DNA from: JBMHDN01 sp049889355
Lineage (GTDB): Bacteria; Pseudomonadota; Alphaproteobacteria; Puniceispirillales; Puniceispirillaceae
DNA length: 64,000 nucleotides
Direction of reading: 5' to 3'
Assembly (NCBI GenBank): GCA_049889355.1
Contig: JBMHDN010000050.1
Coordinates: 1-64,000, forward strand
Shown here: piece after piece, positions 34,659 to 43,532 of the stretch
Layout: each line of letters begins with the position of its first letter
Position numbering within the stretch: position 1 is the stretch's first letter
Notes under the pieces: model-generated
Told to the model about the DNA's origin: nothing
Database searches by the model: none
Seen by the model: the letters and a program-made list of their open reading frames with translations, nothing else
Program-made: the position numbers and the translations under genes

Positions 34659-35915
34659 ATGTCCACAGAAAATAACAATCTGATTGCCCAATGTCCGAAT
34701 TGTTCGGCAGATTGTGAGTTCCCGCATGCTGCATTGATGGGCAAAAACCCGGTCATGTGTCATGCCTGTTCCGAGATATTTTTACCCGCCATCACGGATG
34801 AGACAGATCCGGCCTTAGCTGAGGCGGTCGCTGCTGATTTGGCTGAAACCGATTTATCCGCAGACAGCTCTCATAGGGCACAAGCCGCGCATTCAGAGGC
34901 TGGCATTGATATGCTCTGCACCAGCTGTGGCCAATATGCGCAAATTTCAGCGGCCCAACAATTGGCCGGATTTGAGACCATCTGTCCGCAATGTCAAGGC
35001 ACGCTTGCCCCTGTTACCCCACGTACCCCAGCTAGTGCAGATCAGACAGCCTTGACTGGTACCAGCATGGAAGAGCCGCAGATCAGCGTTGTGGATACGC
35101 CGCAGCCGCAAAGCGCGCTATCGCCAAAAGCACCAGCAGCGAAATTACCCTCACCGCGCGCAGCAGCATCTGCGGCGGCAAAACAAATACCCGTGCTCGC
35201 CAAAACCGCCTCCAAGGCTGAGAAAAAAGCCCATGCTGCATTGGTGAAAAAGACCAAGAAAGATGCCGCAGATGCTGCCCGCAAAGCGATAAAAGAAGCA
35301 GCGGCGGCAGCTAAGCTCGCCAAAAAACAAGCCAAGGCAGAAGCCAAAGCCAAACGCGCTGCTGACAAGCTGGCTAAAAAAGGTAAAAAGCCCACAATAA
35401 GCCCGAAAGCCACAGATGCGGCCAACAAGCAGACAAAGCCGAAATCAGGCCCTGGTAAACTCGGCCGCATTGCCGCTATCATTGCGATATTGATGCTGGT
35501 TCCACTGATTGGCCTTGGCATTTATGTCGGCAGCAATACCCTGATGGGCAAGCCCTCACCGCTGATCTCAGATTTGCTGGACAGCATGGCCCCACCGCCG
35601 CCATCAAGCGTTGAAGCCACGGTTATTCAGCGTGCCCGTTTCGAAGCCAGAGCCGCGCGTTATGAACTCCAGCCTTCTGATTTAGGCATGACCATGCTGG
35701 TTGAAGTAGATATCGCCAATATTGGCACAGGCGCTGGCAGCCCAGATTATATCACCATCCAGCTGCTAGATGATAATGGGGCAAGCCTGCTGAGCTGGCC
35801 GATGAATACCGCAGCACAAGATATCAATCAGGGTCAAATCGCCACCTATGTTGCGCGCATCGTTGAGCCGCCTGCTGGCGTATCACGCGTGAAGGTCGAT
35901 GTCGCCAGCCAATAA
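34659..35915 (+). CDS. Zinc-ribbon (MJ0042-type) membrane protein with C-terminal DUF3426-like domain
   Basis: The 418-residue protein has two N-terminal zinc ribbons, CPNC...CHAC (about residues 12-37) and CTSC...CPQC (about 87-110). A Pro/Ala-rich stretch and a very Lys/Ala-rich helical segment (about 180-255, KKAHAALVKKTKKDAADA and similar) follow. One transmembrane helix lies near 270-292 (IAAIIAILMLVPLIGLGIYV), and the C-terminal domain of about 110 residues resembles DUF3426 (MTMLVEVDIANIGTGAG). Such proteins are common in alphaproteobacteria and their function is not settled; zinc ribbons in the cytoplasm and the C-terminal domain in the periplasm are expected. It is divergent from tpsB. 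No clear Shine-Dalgarno is visible. Confidence 0.75.
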   Translation: MSTENNNLIAQCPNCSADCEFPHAALMGKNPVMCHACSEIFLPAITDETDPALAEAVAADLAETDLSADSSHRAQAAHSEAGIDMLCTSCGQYAQISAAQQLAGFETICPQCQGTLAPVTPRTPASADQTALTGTSMEEPQISVVDTPQPQSALSPKAPAAKLPSPRAAASAAAKQIPVLAKTASKAEKKAHAALVKKTKKDAADAARKAIKEAAAAAKLAKKQAKAEAKAKRAADKLAKKGKKPTISPKATDAANKQTKPKSGPGKLGRIAAIIAILMLVPLIGLGIYVGSNTLMGKPSPLISDLLDSMAPPPPSSVEATVIQRARFEARAARYELQPSDLGMTMLVEVDIANIGTGAGSPDYITIQLLDDNGASLLSWPMNTAAQDINQGQIATYVARIVEPPAGVSRVKVDVASQ

Positions 35916-35972
35916 GGGCACCCCAATGATGGCACCCGAACCTATCCAAAACTGAGTGTTGATAAGAACCCG

Positions 35973-36818
35973 TTATTCTTTGGCACAATAGACAGGATTA
36001 CAGCGCACAGCGGCCTGTTTTTCAGCCTCGCTCAACACCTCCACAAAACCGTCCAGCTTATCTGCGATTGCCGATAGGCGTTTGGCACGGCTGGCATCTG
36101 TGGGGTGTGTGTCGGCCAGCAAATTCACCAGTCTTGGCCCGCCAATGCGTGCCTGATTGGCCCAGAAGGCAGCCATCTCATGCGGTGGATAACCAGCCAA
36201 TGTGGCATAAACCAGCCCCACCGCATCAGCCTCGCTCTCATCTGCCAGCGCATAAAATCCAGCCAGCGGCCCTGATTCTAAAGCATTTGTTGTACCTGTA
36301 TTAACGATATCTCGGCTCTGACTCTCACCGATATGACCTGCGGCGATATGGGCCAGCTCATGGCCTATCACGGCGGCTAATTGCGCATCAGATAACTTTT
36401 TTGTCAGTCCGGTATAAAACACCACCGATTGGCCGCCAAAGGTATAGGCCTGAAAAACCGGCTTATCCATCAGGACAATCTCAATCTGCCAGTCAGCGAG
36501 ATGGGTATAATGCTGGACCTGTTTAAAAATACGTCTTAGACGCGCTAATTGCGGGTCATTGAGCGCCGTGATCCGCTGTACCCCAGCCAACTGGTATGCG
36601 GCCAGCTGATTGGCTAAGGCTTCTTGTGCATGGGCTTGCATCTGGGCAGGCGGGACCAGATTCACCACAGGTGCGGCGGTAATGCGATCATAGCGCAAGC
36701 GCAATTCATCGGCTTGTACCAGCTGGTTTGGCGTGCCAATCGGCTCAACACCCACACCGCAACCTGCCAGCAGCAAACAGATGCCAAGCACCTGCCCGAT
36801 AGCTGAATAAAACCGCAT
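35973..36818 (-). CDS. M48-family metalloprotease, lipoprotein
   Basis: The 281-residue protein begins with a lipoprotein signal peptide whose lipobox is LLAGC (Cys near residue 20), so it is probably anchored to the periplasmic face of a membrane. The zinc site is HELAHIAAGH with the third ligand Glu in DESEADAVGL, both typical of M48/BepA-like peptidases. Such enzymes take part in outer-membrane protein quality control. The ATG at 36818 is preferred to the GTG at 36824 because AAGG lies 5 nt before it. It is 33 bp downstream of the dehydrogenase gene on the same strand, so the two may be co-transcribed. Confidence 0.88.
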   Translation of the reverse strand: MRFYSAIGQVLGICLLLAGCGVGVEPIGTPNQLVQADELRLRYDRITAAPVVNLVPPAQMQAHAQEALANQLAAYQLAGVQRITALNDPQLARLRRIFKQVQHYTHLADWQIEIVLMDKPVFQAYTFGGQSVVFYTGLTKKLSDAQLAAVIGHELAHIAAGHIGESQSRDIVNTGTTNALESGPLAGFYALADESEADAVGLVYATLAGYPPHEMAAFWANQARIGGPRLVNLLADTHPTDASRAKRLSAIADKLDGFVEVLSEAEKQAAVRCNPVYCAKE

Positions 36819-36851
36819 ACCCACCTTTAAACCTGCCTTTAATCTTATGCC

Positions 36852-37835
36852 TTAGCGACGCGGCGTGATCTCAGACCCTAATGCTTCTGGCTCATCATCT
36901 TCGATATCAGCCGGGAAACCCGTGCCGAGGACTTTCAACCCTGCCGGCTCTTCAATCCGCCGAATGATGTTTGGCGAGAATTCACGCGGCCCATATTTTT
37001 CGATCCCGTCTTTGAAGATATCGACCAGCATCGGTGCCAGTTCAAGGTCTAGCCCCGCGCGTTTGGCCACATCATGAAACAGGCTGACATCTTTTAACAC
37101 CAAATCCATGGTGAAATTAATATCGCGGCTGCCATTCAAAATCACCTGGCTTTCTGTTTCATGCACAAAGCTATTACCGCTTGAAATCCGGATGGCTTCA
37201 AAGGCGGTGTTCATATCCATACCAACCGCCTTTGCAGTGGTCAGCGCTTCTGCAACAGACACCAGATTGGCCGTGGCCAGATAGTTGGTGAGCACTTTTA
37301 GAACCGTGGCTGAGCCCAAATCACCTGCATGTAAAATCTGGCGCCCCATCATAGAGAGCGCCGGCATCATCCGGTCAAAAACCGGACGGGTACAGCTGGC
37401 CAAAATCGCGATATTGCCTGTGGCCGCGCGATGACACCCCCCTGAGACAGGACAATCCACTGGATCAGAGCCCAGCGCGCGCACCTTCTCGCCGAGACGC
37501 AAGACTTCCTGCTGATCGGTGGTTGACATCTCAGCCCAGATTTTACCCTTATCAGGGCTCTCTGCCATCCCTGCCAGAATCCCATCTTCTGCTTCCATCA
37601 CTGCCGCGCTAATCGCAGGCGATGGCAGGCAAGTGATGATGATATCACAATTTAACGCCATCTCCTTGGGGCTGTCTGCCCATTTTGCACCTGCATCCAG
37701 CAGAGGCTGGGCAGCCGCCTTATCCAGATCGCGTATCGTTAAATCCGCGCCATTACGCAACAGCGATCCAGCCAGCTTGGCCCCGACATTGCCAAGGCCG
37801 ATAAATCCTACTTTTTCTGTTAATGTTGCAGCCAT
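36852..37835 (-). CDS. 3-hydroxyisobutyrate dehydrogenase-family (beta-hydroxyacid) dehydrogenase
   Basis: The 327-residue protein has the N-terminal NAD(P) Rossmann motif VGFIGLGNVGAKLAGSLL. It also has the family signatures DCPVSGGCHRA (substrate-binding loop) and KVLTNYLATANLVSVAEAL, which carries the catalytic lysine. The family oxidises or reduces short beta-hydroxyacids such as 3-hydroxyisobutyrate, tartronate semialdehyde or 3-hydroxypropionate, and the substrate cannot be told from sequence. The start at 37835 follows GGGAGG at a good distance; the frame continues upstream to 37874 without support. The C-terminal extension after about residue 290 is polar. It is divergent from the ABC transporter genes. 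Confidence 0.85.
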   Translation of the reverse strand: MAATLTEKVGFIGLGNVGAKLAGSLLRNGADLTIRDLDKAAAQPLLDAGAKWADSPKEMALNCDIIITCLPSPAISAAVMEAEDGILAGMAESPDKGKIWAEMSTTDQQEVLRLGEKVRALGSDPVDCPVSGGCHRAATGNIAILASCTRPVFDRMMPALSMMGRQILHAGDLGSATVLKVLTNYLATANLVSVAEALTTAKAVGMDMNTAFEAIRISSGNSFVHETESQVILNGSRDINFTMDLVLKDVSLFHDVAKRAGLDLELAPMLVDIFKDGIEKYGPREFSPNIIRRIEEPAGLKVLGTGFPADIEDDEPEALGSEITPRR

Positions 37836-38033
37836 GATGGTTCCTCCCGTCAATTCCGACGCCAGCTTAAGCACAAGCAGACCCCGCCAGCAACCCAGAA
37901 GATAATATCAATGAAACAGAGATGAAAGAGAGGAGATAACTATTTCCAATGGTGAGACATTAGAAGTACAAAAAAGAGCTGATGCTTGCCTCTGGCGCTG
38001 AGTTCTGGCATGACGGAGCGATGATTTGCCAAA

Positions 38034-38100
38034 TCTGATGATAGGCCTGGTCTGATGATAGGCCTGATCTGGTGATAGAGCTGATCTGGTGAAGGGTGGG
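38034..38100. repeat. 17-bp tandem array upstream of livG-like gene
   Basis: Four copies of a 17-bp unit: TCTGATGATAGGCCTGG at 38034-38050, then 38051-38067, 38068-38084 and a diverged last copy at 38085-38100. The first two copies differ at one base. The final copy merges into the Shine-Dalgarno sequence (GGGAG, 38098-38102) of the downstream ATPase gene. The rest of the 272-bp divergent spacer (37836-38033) holds no gene I can support and should contain the promoters. Confidence 0.85.
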
Positions 38101-38107
38101 AGTAGAT

Positions 38108-38878
38108 ATGATCACAGTTGATGGGGTTACCATGGCGTTTGGCGGTCTAAAAGCCGTCAATAATGCCAGCCTGACCATTGAAAAAGGCAGTATCACCGGG
38201 CTGGTTGGCCCGAATGGTGCAGGCAAGACCACGCTGTTTAACGTGATTGCAGGGCTGTATCGCCCAACCTCTGGTCAGGTGACCTTAGAAGGGCGTGATA
38301 TCACCGGCCTGAAACCACATGAGCTGTTCCATCAGGGCGTTTTGCGCACCTTTCAGATCGCCCATGAATTTTCCAGCCTTACTGTGCTCGAAAATCTAAT
38401 GATGGTCCCGGATAAGCAAACAGGCGAGCAGGTCTGGCAAACCCTTATAAACCGCAAAGAAATTGCTGCAGAAGAAGAGAAAATTCGCGCCAAAGCTGAT
38501 GAGGTGATTGCCTTTTTAGGCTTGGAGCGGGTGCGTGATGAGCTGGCAGGCAATCTTTCAGGTGGCCAGAAAAAGCTGCTGGAATTGGGCCGCACCATGA
38601 TGGTGGATGCCAAGATTGTGCTCTTGGATGAGGTCGGTGCCGGGGTAAACCGGACTTTGCTGAATGATATCGGAGATGCGATCCTGCGCCTCAATAAAGA
38701 GCGCGGTTACACCTTTTGTATGATCGAACATGACATGGATTTTATCGGCCGCATGTGTGACCCTGTCATTGTGATGGCCGAAGGCGGCGTATTGATGCAA
38801 GGCACCATTGATGAGGTCAAATCGGATGAGCGCGTTATCGAAGCCTATCTTGGTACTGGCCTGAAACAACTGGCCTGA
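38108..38878 (+). CDS. Branched-chain-type ABC transporter ATPase (LivG-like)
   Basis: The 256-residue ATPase has Walker A GLVGPNGAGKTT, the Q-loop in RTFQIAHEF, the signature LSGGQKKLLELG, Walker B IVLLDEVGAG and the H-loop in CMIEHDMDF. The LivG-type region after Walker A (GLYRPTSGQVTLEGRDITGL) places it in the branched-chain amino acid/urea/amide transporter family. Where most relatives have DEP(x)AG after the Walker B Glu, this one has DEVGAG. The start at 38108 has GGGAG 5 nt upstream; a GTG at 38096 is in frame but unsupported. It is the first gene of a five-gene transporter operon. Its last codons and stop lie inside a 14-bp tandem repeat. Confidence 0.9.
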   Translation: MITVDGVTMAFGGLKAVNNASLTIEKGSITGLVGPNGAGKTTLFNVIAGLYRPTSGQVTLEGRDITGLKPHELFHQGVLRTFQIAHEFSSLTVLENLMMVPDKQTGEQVWQTLINRKEIAAEEEKIRAKADEVIAFLGLERVRDELAGNLSGGQKKLLELGRTMMVDAKIVLLDEVGAGVNRTLLNDIGDAILRLNKERGYTFCMIEHDMDFIGRMCDPVIVMAEGGVLMQGTIDEVKSDERVIEAYLGTGLKQLA

Positions 38879-38940
38879 AACAAATGGCCTGAAACAAATG
38901 GCCTGAAACAAATGCCGCAATGAAACAAATGCCGCAAATA
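38856..38940. repeat. 14-bp tandem array spanning the livG-like stop codon
   Basis: Four copies of a 14-bp unit (CTGGCCTGAAACAA, 38856-38869, then to 38911; the last two begin with A instead of C) are followed by ATGCCGCAATGAAACAA and a partial further copy up to 38940. The TGA in the second copy is the stop codon of the ATPase gene, and the copies after it fill the spacer before the LivF-like gene. The array therefore forms both the C-terminus of one protein and the intercistronic gap. Confidence 0.88.
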
Positions 38941-38951
38941 AAGAGCTGAAG

Positions 38952-39677
38952 ATGACCAAAATAACACGCCAAGGCCCGATGCTGGCTGGCCAGAATATGA
39001 CAGGCGGCTATGGCGGTGCGCCGATTTTGAAAAATTGTACAATCGCGGCGGCGGCTGAAGAAATCACCGTCATAGTGGGCCCGAACGGGGCCGGCAAATC
39101 CACCGCGATGAAAGCGCTATTGGGCATGGTTCAGCTGACAGAAGGGGCAGTGTCGCTCAGAGATGAGGATATCGCCAATCTGTCGCCGCAGGCACGTGTT
39201 GCCAAAGGCATTGGCTTTGTCCCGCAGACCCATAATATTTTCACGGGTATGAGTGTTGCTGAAAATCTGGAGATGGGTGCTTTTCTTAGCCCTGAGACTA
39301 TCGCCGAGCGGCAGCAAAATATCTATGATCTGTTCCCTATTTTGGGTGAGAAGCGGAACCAGATGGCAGGCGAGCTCTCAGGCGGGCAACGCCAACAGGT
39401 GGCGGTTGGCAGGGCACTGATGAATGCCCCTGATGTGCTGTTGCTTGACGAGCCAACAGCTGGTGTCTCGCCGGTGGTGATGGATGAGTTATTTGACCGA
39501 ATCATTGAGATTAAGCGCACTGGCATTGCCGTGCTGATGGTTGAGCAGAATGCCAGACAAGCGCTGATGATCGCCGATAAGGGCTATGTGCTGGTCGGTG
39601 GTGAAAACCGCTTTGAAGGGTCTGGCCAGGATTTGTTGAATGACGCTGATGTACGGCGCTCATTTCTCGGAGGGTAG
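38952..39677 (+). CDS. Branched-chain-type ABC transporter ATPase (LivF-like)
   Basis: The 241-residue ATPase has Walker A IVGPNGAGKSTAMKALLG, the Q-loop GFVPQTHNIF, the signature LSGGQRQQVAVGRAL, Walker B LLLDEPTAGVSP and the switch His replaced by Gln in LMVEQNARQAL, the usual LivF state. It pairs with the LivG-like ATPase to power uptake. It lies 73 bp after that gene (the spacer is a tandem repeat) and 6 bp before the permease gene. The substrate cannot be read from the ATPases. Confidence 0.92.
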   Translation: MTKITRQGPMLAGQNMTGGYGGAPILKNCTIAAAAEEITVIVGPNGAGKSTAMKALLGMVQLTEGAVSLRDEDIANLSPQARVAKGIGFVPQTHNIFTGMSVAENLEMGAFLSPETIAERQQNIYDLFPILGEKRNQMAGELSGGQRQQVAVGRALMNAPDVLLLDEPTAGVSPVVMDELFDRIIEIKRTGIAVLMVEQNARQALMIADKGYVLVGGENRFEGSGQDLLNDADVRRSFLGG

Positions 39678-39683
39678 TAGGCC

Positions 39684-40709
39684 ATGGATGGTATGTTTTT
39701 TGACCTGTTAAATGCGCTGATACTCTTCACCAATTTTGTGTTGATACCGGCGCTCTCTTATGGCTCTCAGCTGGCGCTTGGCGCAGTGGGGCTCACGCTG
39801 ATTTACGGGATCCTGCGTTTTGCCAATTTTGCCCATGGCGATATGATGGCCTTTGGGACCATGATCACGATTTTCGCCACCTGGTTCTTGCAAGCACAAG
39901 GGGTGAGCTTTGGCCCGCTGCCAACTGCGCTTCTGGCCCTGCCCATTGGTATTGCCGGGACAATCATCATGGTACTGGCGGCTGATCGCACGGTTTTTCG
40001 GTTTTACCGTCTGCGCAAGAGCCCGCCGGTGATTTATGTGGTTGCCTCTATCGGGGTGATGTTTGTGTTGAACGGGCTGGTGCGTTTATTTATCGGCCCA
40101 GATGATCGCCGTTTTTCAGATGGTGAGCGTTTCATCATCAAAGCCCGCAGCTTTAAGCAATCAACCGGTCTGCCAGAAGGGATCAGCCTGCAGACCACAC
40201 AGGTTATCACCGTCGTCGTGGCGATTGCCGCAGTGGCCGCTTTATTCTGGTTTTTGAATAAGACCCGCACTGGTAAATCCATGCGCGCTTTTTCTGATAA
40301 TGAGGATTTGGCTTTGTTATGCGGGATTAACCCTGAGCGCGTGGTGCTGGTGACTTGGATTGTGGCAGGCACGCTGGCCACGCTGGCAGGGGTGCTCTAT
40401 GGGCTAGATAAGAGCTTTAAGCCTTTTACCTATTTCCATTTGCTATTGCCTTTCTTTGCCGCGGCGATTGTAGGCGGTATTGGCCAGCCTGTCGGCGCGA
40501 TCATTGGCGGTTATGTGGTGGCCTTCACCGAGGTGATGTCGACCTATGCCTATAAGAAATTTTTAACCTATCTGGCACCTGAAGGTATGGGCCCATCCAG
40601 CCTGATGCAGTTGTTGTCGACAGATTATAAATTTGCGATTTCCTTTATCATTCTGGTGGTGGTTTTGTTGGTCAGACCGAACGGGATCATGAAAGGACGG
40701 GTATTATGA
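39684..40709 (+). CDS. Branched-chain-type ABC transporter permease (LivH-like)
   Basis: The 341-residue protein is hydrophobic with about eight transmembrane helices. It carries the LivH signature segments GLTLIYGILRFANFAHGDMM near the N-terminus and AAAIVGGIGQPVGAIIGGYV in the second half. Together with the LivM-like permease it forms the membrane channel of the importer. GAGGG just upstream is its ribosome-binding site, and its last four bases (ATGA) overlap the start of the next permease gene. Confidence 0.92.
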   Translation: MDGMFFDLLNALILFTNFVLIPALSYGSQLALGAVGLTLIYGILRFANFAHGDMMAFGTMITIFATWFLQAQGVSFGPLPTALLALPIGIAGTIIMVLAADRTVFRFYRLRKSPPVIYVVASIGVMFVLNGLVRLFIGPDDRRFSDGERFIIKARSFKQSTGLPEGISLQTTQVITVVVAIAAVAALFWFLNKTRTGKSMRAFSDNEDLALLCGINPERVVLVTWIVAGTLATLAGVLYGLDKSFKPFTYFHLLLPFFAAAIVGGIGQPVGAIIGGYVVAFTEVMSTYAYKKFLTYLAPEGMGPSSLMQLLSTDYKFAISFIILVVVLLVRPNGIMKGRVL

Positions 40710-42100
40710 TGCGCATAAATCCGATGATGCTGTTGCAAGATTCACATCACCGCCGGGCTATGCTTGGCTTTGGGCTGGTGTTTTTAGGGCTGGCATTGGT
40801 GGGCACCTATCAAAGCTGGAACACCTCGCTTGCTGTACTGAATTTATGTCTCATCTCAGCGGTGATGGCGATGGGCCTCAATTTGCAATGGGGCTATGCT
40901 GGCCTGTTCAATGCTGGGGTCATGGCCTTCACGGCTGTCGGCGGGGTGACGGCTGTGTTGGTATCGCACCCGCCAGTGGTCGAAGCTTGGTCAGCAGGTG
41001 GCGGCAATCTGGCCGCCTCTGTTTTGGCCCTTATTGCCAGCTTTGCGCTGTTCCGGCTCTCAGGCCGATTTTTCCAGACAGGGCGCACAGGTTTTTGGCT
41101 CAGGCTGGCGATTATCCTGATTGGTTATTTTATCATCCGTCATTTTTTCGGCCTGGCAGTGAGCGCAATTGAAAGCGTGAACCCAGCCCAGACAGGCTTT
41201 TTGGGCGGCCTTGGCCTGCCGATATTATTCAGCTGGCTGGCTGGTGGTCTCAGCGCGGCGGCGCTGGCTTGGTTCATTGGCCGGATTGCCCTTGGCTTGA
41301 GATCAGATTATCTGGCTATAGCCACGCTTGGTATCTCAGAAATCGTGATATCGATTTTGAAAAATGAAGATTGGCTGGCCAGAGGGGTGAAAAATGTCAC
41401 TGGCCTGAAACGCCCTGTCCCCTATGAAATTGATTTGCAGGAATCAGAGACCTTCATCAGCTGGGTTGAATGGCTCTATGCCAGCCGTCTGGCGCAAGCT
41501 GATAATGCAAAAGCGATGCTGAATGATCTGGTGATCACCAGCTCCAGCCTATTTGTGAAATGCTGCTATAGCGCATTATTTATCGTGACCGTTCTGGTGA
41601 TTCTGATTTTGTGTAATCGCGCAGCTGCCTCACCTTGGGGGCGGATGATGCGTGCTATTCGCGATAATGAAACCGCTGCACAAGCCATGGGTAAGGATAT
41701 TGTCGCACGCCACCGCCAGGTCTTTATTCTAGGCTCAGCCATCATAGGTATTGCCGGTGCCATGCTCACCACATTAGATGGTCAATTTACCCCAGGCAGC
41801 TATCAGCCGTTGCGTTTCACCTTCCTGATTTGGGTGATGGTGATTATCGGCGGGTCTGGCAATAATCTGGGCGCCATTCTGGGCGGCTTTATCATCTGGT
41901 TTGTCTGGATTGAAGCTGAACCAGCGGCTGGCTGGCTGATGCAAAATATCGCCGCCAGTTTGGATGAGGACTCAGCCCTTGGACAGCATCTGATAGATGT
42001 AGCCCCACAAATGCGTTTGTTTGTGATGGGGATTGTCTTGTTGGTGGTGATGCGCTTCAGCCCGCGCGGAATCTTGCCTGAACGCACTGCAAATCGATAA
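40706..42100 (+). CDS. Branched-chain-type ABC transporter permease (LivM-like)
   Basis: The 464-residue permease is longer than a typical LivM (about 310-420 residues). NLQWGYAGLFNAGVMAFTAV and SDYLAIATLGISEIVISIL are the usual LivM segments, and the EAA-like cytoplasmic loop is GRMMRAIRDNETAAQAMGKD. The extra length comes from a longer first half (about residues 90-160) and an insertion with polar character near GVKNVTGLKRPVPYEIDLQE. It overlaps the LivH-like gene by 4 bp, showing coupled translation. The binding-protein gene follows after 129 bp. Confidence 0.9.
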   Translation: MMRINPMMLLQDSHHRRAMLGFGLVFLGLALVGTYQSWNTSLAVLNLCLISAVMAMGLNLQWGYAGLFNAGVMAFTAVGGVTAVLVSHPPVVEAWSAGGGNLAASVLALIASFALFRLSGRFFQTGRTGFWLRLAIILIGYFIIRHFFGLAVSAIESVNPAQTGFLGGLGLPILFSWLAGGLSAAALAWFIGRIALGLRSDYLAIATLGISEIVISILKNEDWLARGVKNVTGLKRPVPYEIDLQESETFISWVEWLYASRLAQADNAKAMLNDLVITSSSLFVKCCYSALFIVTVLVILILCNRAAASPWGRMMRAIRDNETAAQAMGKDIVARHRQVFILGSAIIGIAGAMLTTLDGQFTPGSYQPLRFTFLIWVMVIIGGSGNNLGAILGGFIIWFVWIEAEPAAGWLMQNIAASLDEDSALGQHLIDVAPQMRLFVMGIVLLVVMRFSPRGILPERTANR

Positions 42101-42229
42101 AAATCACGGCAAAATAAGATCTAAAATGCGCTAAAATAAGGCGAATTTATTTGATTTTATTCCCCCCTCAAGGCTTAGTTAGGGTAAGGCAATTCGCCAT
42201 CCCTATTCTAACTATTGAGGGTGAAACAC

Positions 42230-43504
42230 ATGAAACAGAATAATATGGTCACGCTGATTGGCGCGCTGGTTGTCGGCGCTGTCATCGGCTATTTTGTGGG
42301 CCAGGGAAATAAAGAAATCGTCGAGGTCGAAAAGATCGTCGAAGTTGAAAAGATCGTTGAGGTCGAAAAAATCGTGGAAGTTCCGATGGAAAATATTTCC
42401 ATGGGGATCATCCTTGGCTTTACAGGCCCGATTGAATCACTAACCCCAGCTATGGCTGCTTCAGCTGAAGCCGCATTTGAAGAAGCCAGCAAGTCTGGCG
42501 CACTTCTGGGTGGCCGTTCTATTGATGTTGTGCGTGCTGATTCAACCTGTATCGATGCCGCTGCAGCCTCTGCTGCTGCTGAACGTCTGATCACATCAGA
42601 TAATGTTGCCGCCATCATGGGCGCAGACTGCTCAGGTGTTACAACCGCTATCGCCAATAATGTGGCTGTGCCAAATGGTGTGGTGATGGTCTCACCATCT
42701 GCTACCTCACCAGCACTGACAACCATCAATGATAAGGGCTATTTCTTCCGCACAGCTCCATCAGATGCACGTCAAGGTGAAGTATTAGCCAGTGTGCTGA
42801 TGGATCGTGGTATCAAAGATGTAGCCGTAACCTACACCAATAATGACTATGGTAAGGGTTTTGCAGATGCCTTTAACGCAGCCTTTGCAGCAAAGGGCGG
42901 CTCTGTGTCTGTCACAGCTGCCCATGAAGATGGTAAGGCTGACTATTCTGCTGAAGTGGCCGCCTTGTCTGCTGGTGGCTCTGATGTGCTGGTTGTTCTG
43001 GGCTATATTGACCAGGGTGGCCGCGGTATCATCCAGTCATCACTGGATGCAGATGCCTTCTCAAACTTCGCCGTTGGTGATGGTATGATCGGTCAGGCGC
43101 TTATTGATAACATCAATGGTGATATCACTGGCCTGATCGGCACATTGCCAGGTTCAGATTCAGATGGTGCCGCCAAATTTGCCTCGATGTTGGGTGCAAC
43201 TGCAGAGGGTCCATACACAGGCGAATCATATGATGCAGCAGCCCTGATCGTATTGGCAGCACAGGCAGGTGGTAATGCAGACCGCGCGACCATCCAGAAA
43301 AACCTGATGTCTGTTGCCAATGCACCAGGTACGCAAATCATGCCAGGTGAGCTAGGCAAAGCCCTGAAGATTCTGGCTGATGGTGGCCAGGTTGATTATC
43401 AGGGTGCAACCAATGTTGAACTGACAGATGTGGGTGAAGCTGCTGGTTCTTACAAGGAACTGGAAGTGAAGAACGGTAAGTTTGAAACCATCCGTATCCG
43501 CTAA
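42230..43504 (+). CDS. Branched-chain-type ABC substrate-binding protein, apparently membrane-tethered
   Basis: The 424-residue protein has a type I periplasmic binding domain (about residues 60-420, starting MGIILGFTGPIESLTPAM), like LivK and amide/urea binding proteins. Its N-terminus is unusual: the hydrophobic helix VTLIGALVVGAVIGYFVGQG ends without a signal-peptidase AxA site or a lipobox Cys. It is followed by three and a third copies of a charged hexad EVEKIV (residues 32-51), so the binding domain probably stays attached to the inner membrane on a rigid stalk. The start at 42230 has GAGGGT upstream; a TTG at 42215 is in frame but less likely. A strong terminator follows, so it is the last gene of the operon. 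The ligand is unknown. The 129-bp A+T-rich gap before it may carry an extra promoter. Confidence 0.9.
   Translation: MKQNNMVTLIGALVVGAVIGYFVGQGNKEIVEVEKIVEVEKIVEVEKIVEVPMENISMGIILGFTGPIESLTPAMAASAEAAFEEASKSGALLGGRSIDVVRADSTCIDAAAASAAAERLITSDNVAAIMGADCSGVTTAIANNVAVPNGVVMVSPSATSPALTTINDKGYFFRTAPSDARQGEVLASVLMDRGIKDVAVTYTNNDYGKGFADAFNAAFAAKGGSVSVTAAHEDGKADYSAEVAALSAGGSDVLVVLGYIDQGGRGIIQSSLDADAFSNFAVGDGMIGQALIDNINGDITGLIGTLPGSDSDGAAKFASMLGATAEGPYTGESYDAAALIVLAAQAGGNADRATIQKNLMSVANAPGTQIMPGELGKALKILADGGQVDYQGATNVELTDVGEAAGSYKELEVKNGKFETIRIR
42323..42382 (+). repeat. 18-bp coding tandem repeat (EVEKIV stalk)
   Basis: Three consecutive 18-bp units at 42323-42376, followed by a partial unit (Glu-Val) to 42382, each encode Glu-Val-Glu-Lys-Ile-Val. 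The copies differ only at silent third positions, so the protein repeat is exact while the DNA repeat is not, which suggests selection for the sequence of the stalk. Confidence 0.9.
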
Positions 43505-43532
43505 TCTCACTCAGTTCTTCAACTGATAAATG

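Noticed and set aside
36852..37835. Linking the beta-hydroxyacid dehydrogenase to acrylate or 3-hydroxypropionate metabolism of the DMSP genes
   Set aside because: It lies more than 30 kb from dddP/acuI and the family has many substrates; nothing in the sequence supports the link.
42101..42229. Possible riboswitch or attenuator before the binding-protein gene
   Set aside because: An imperfect inverted repeat (GTTAGGG ... CCCTATTCTAAC) is visible, but it has several bulges and matches no RNA family I know.
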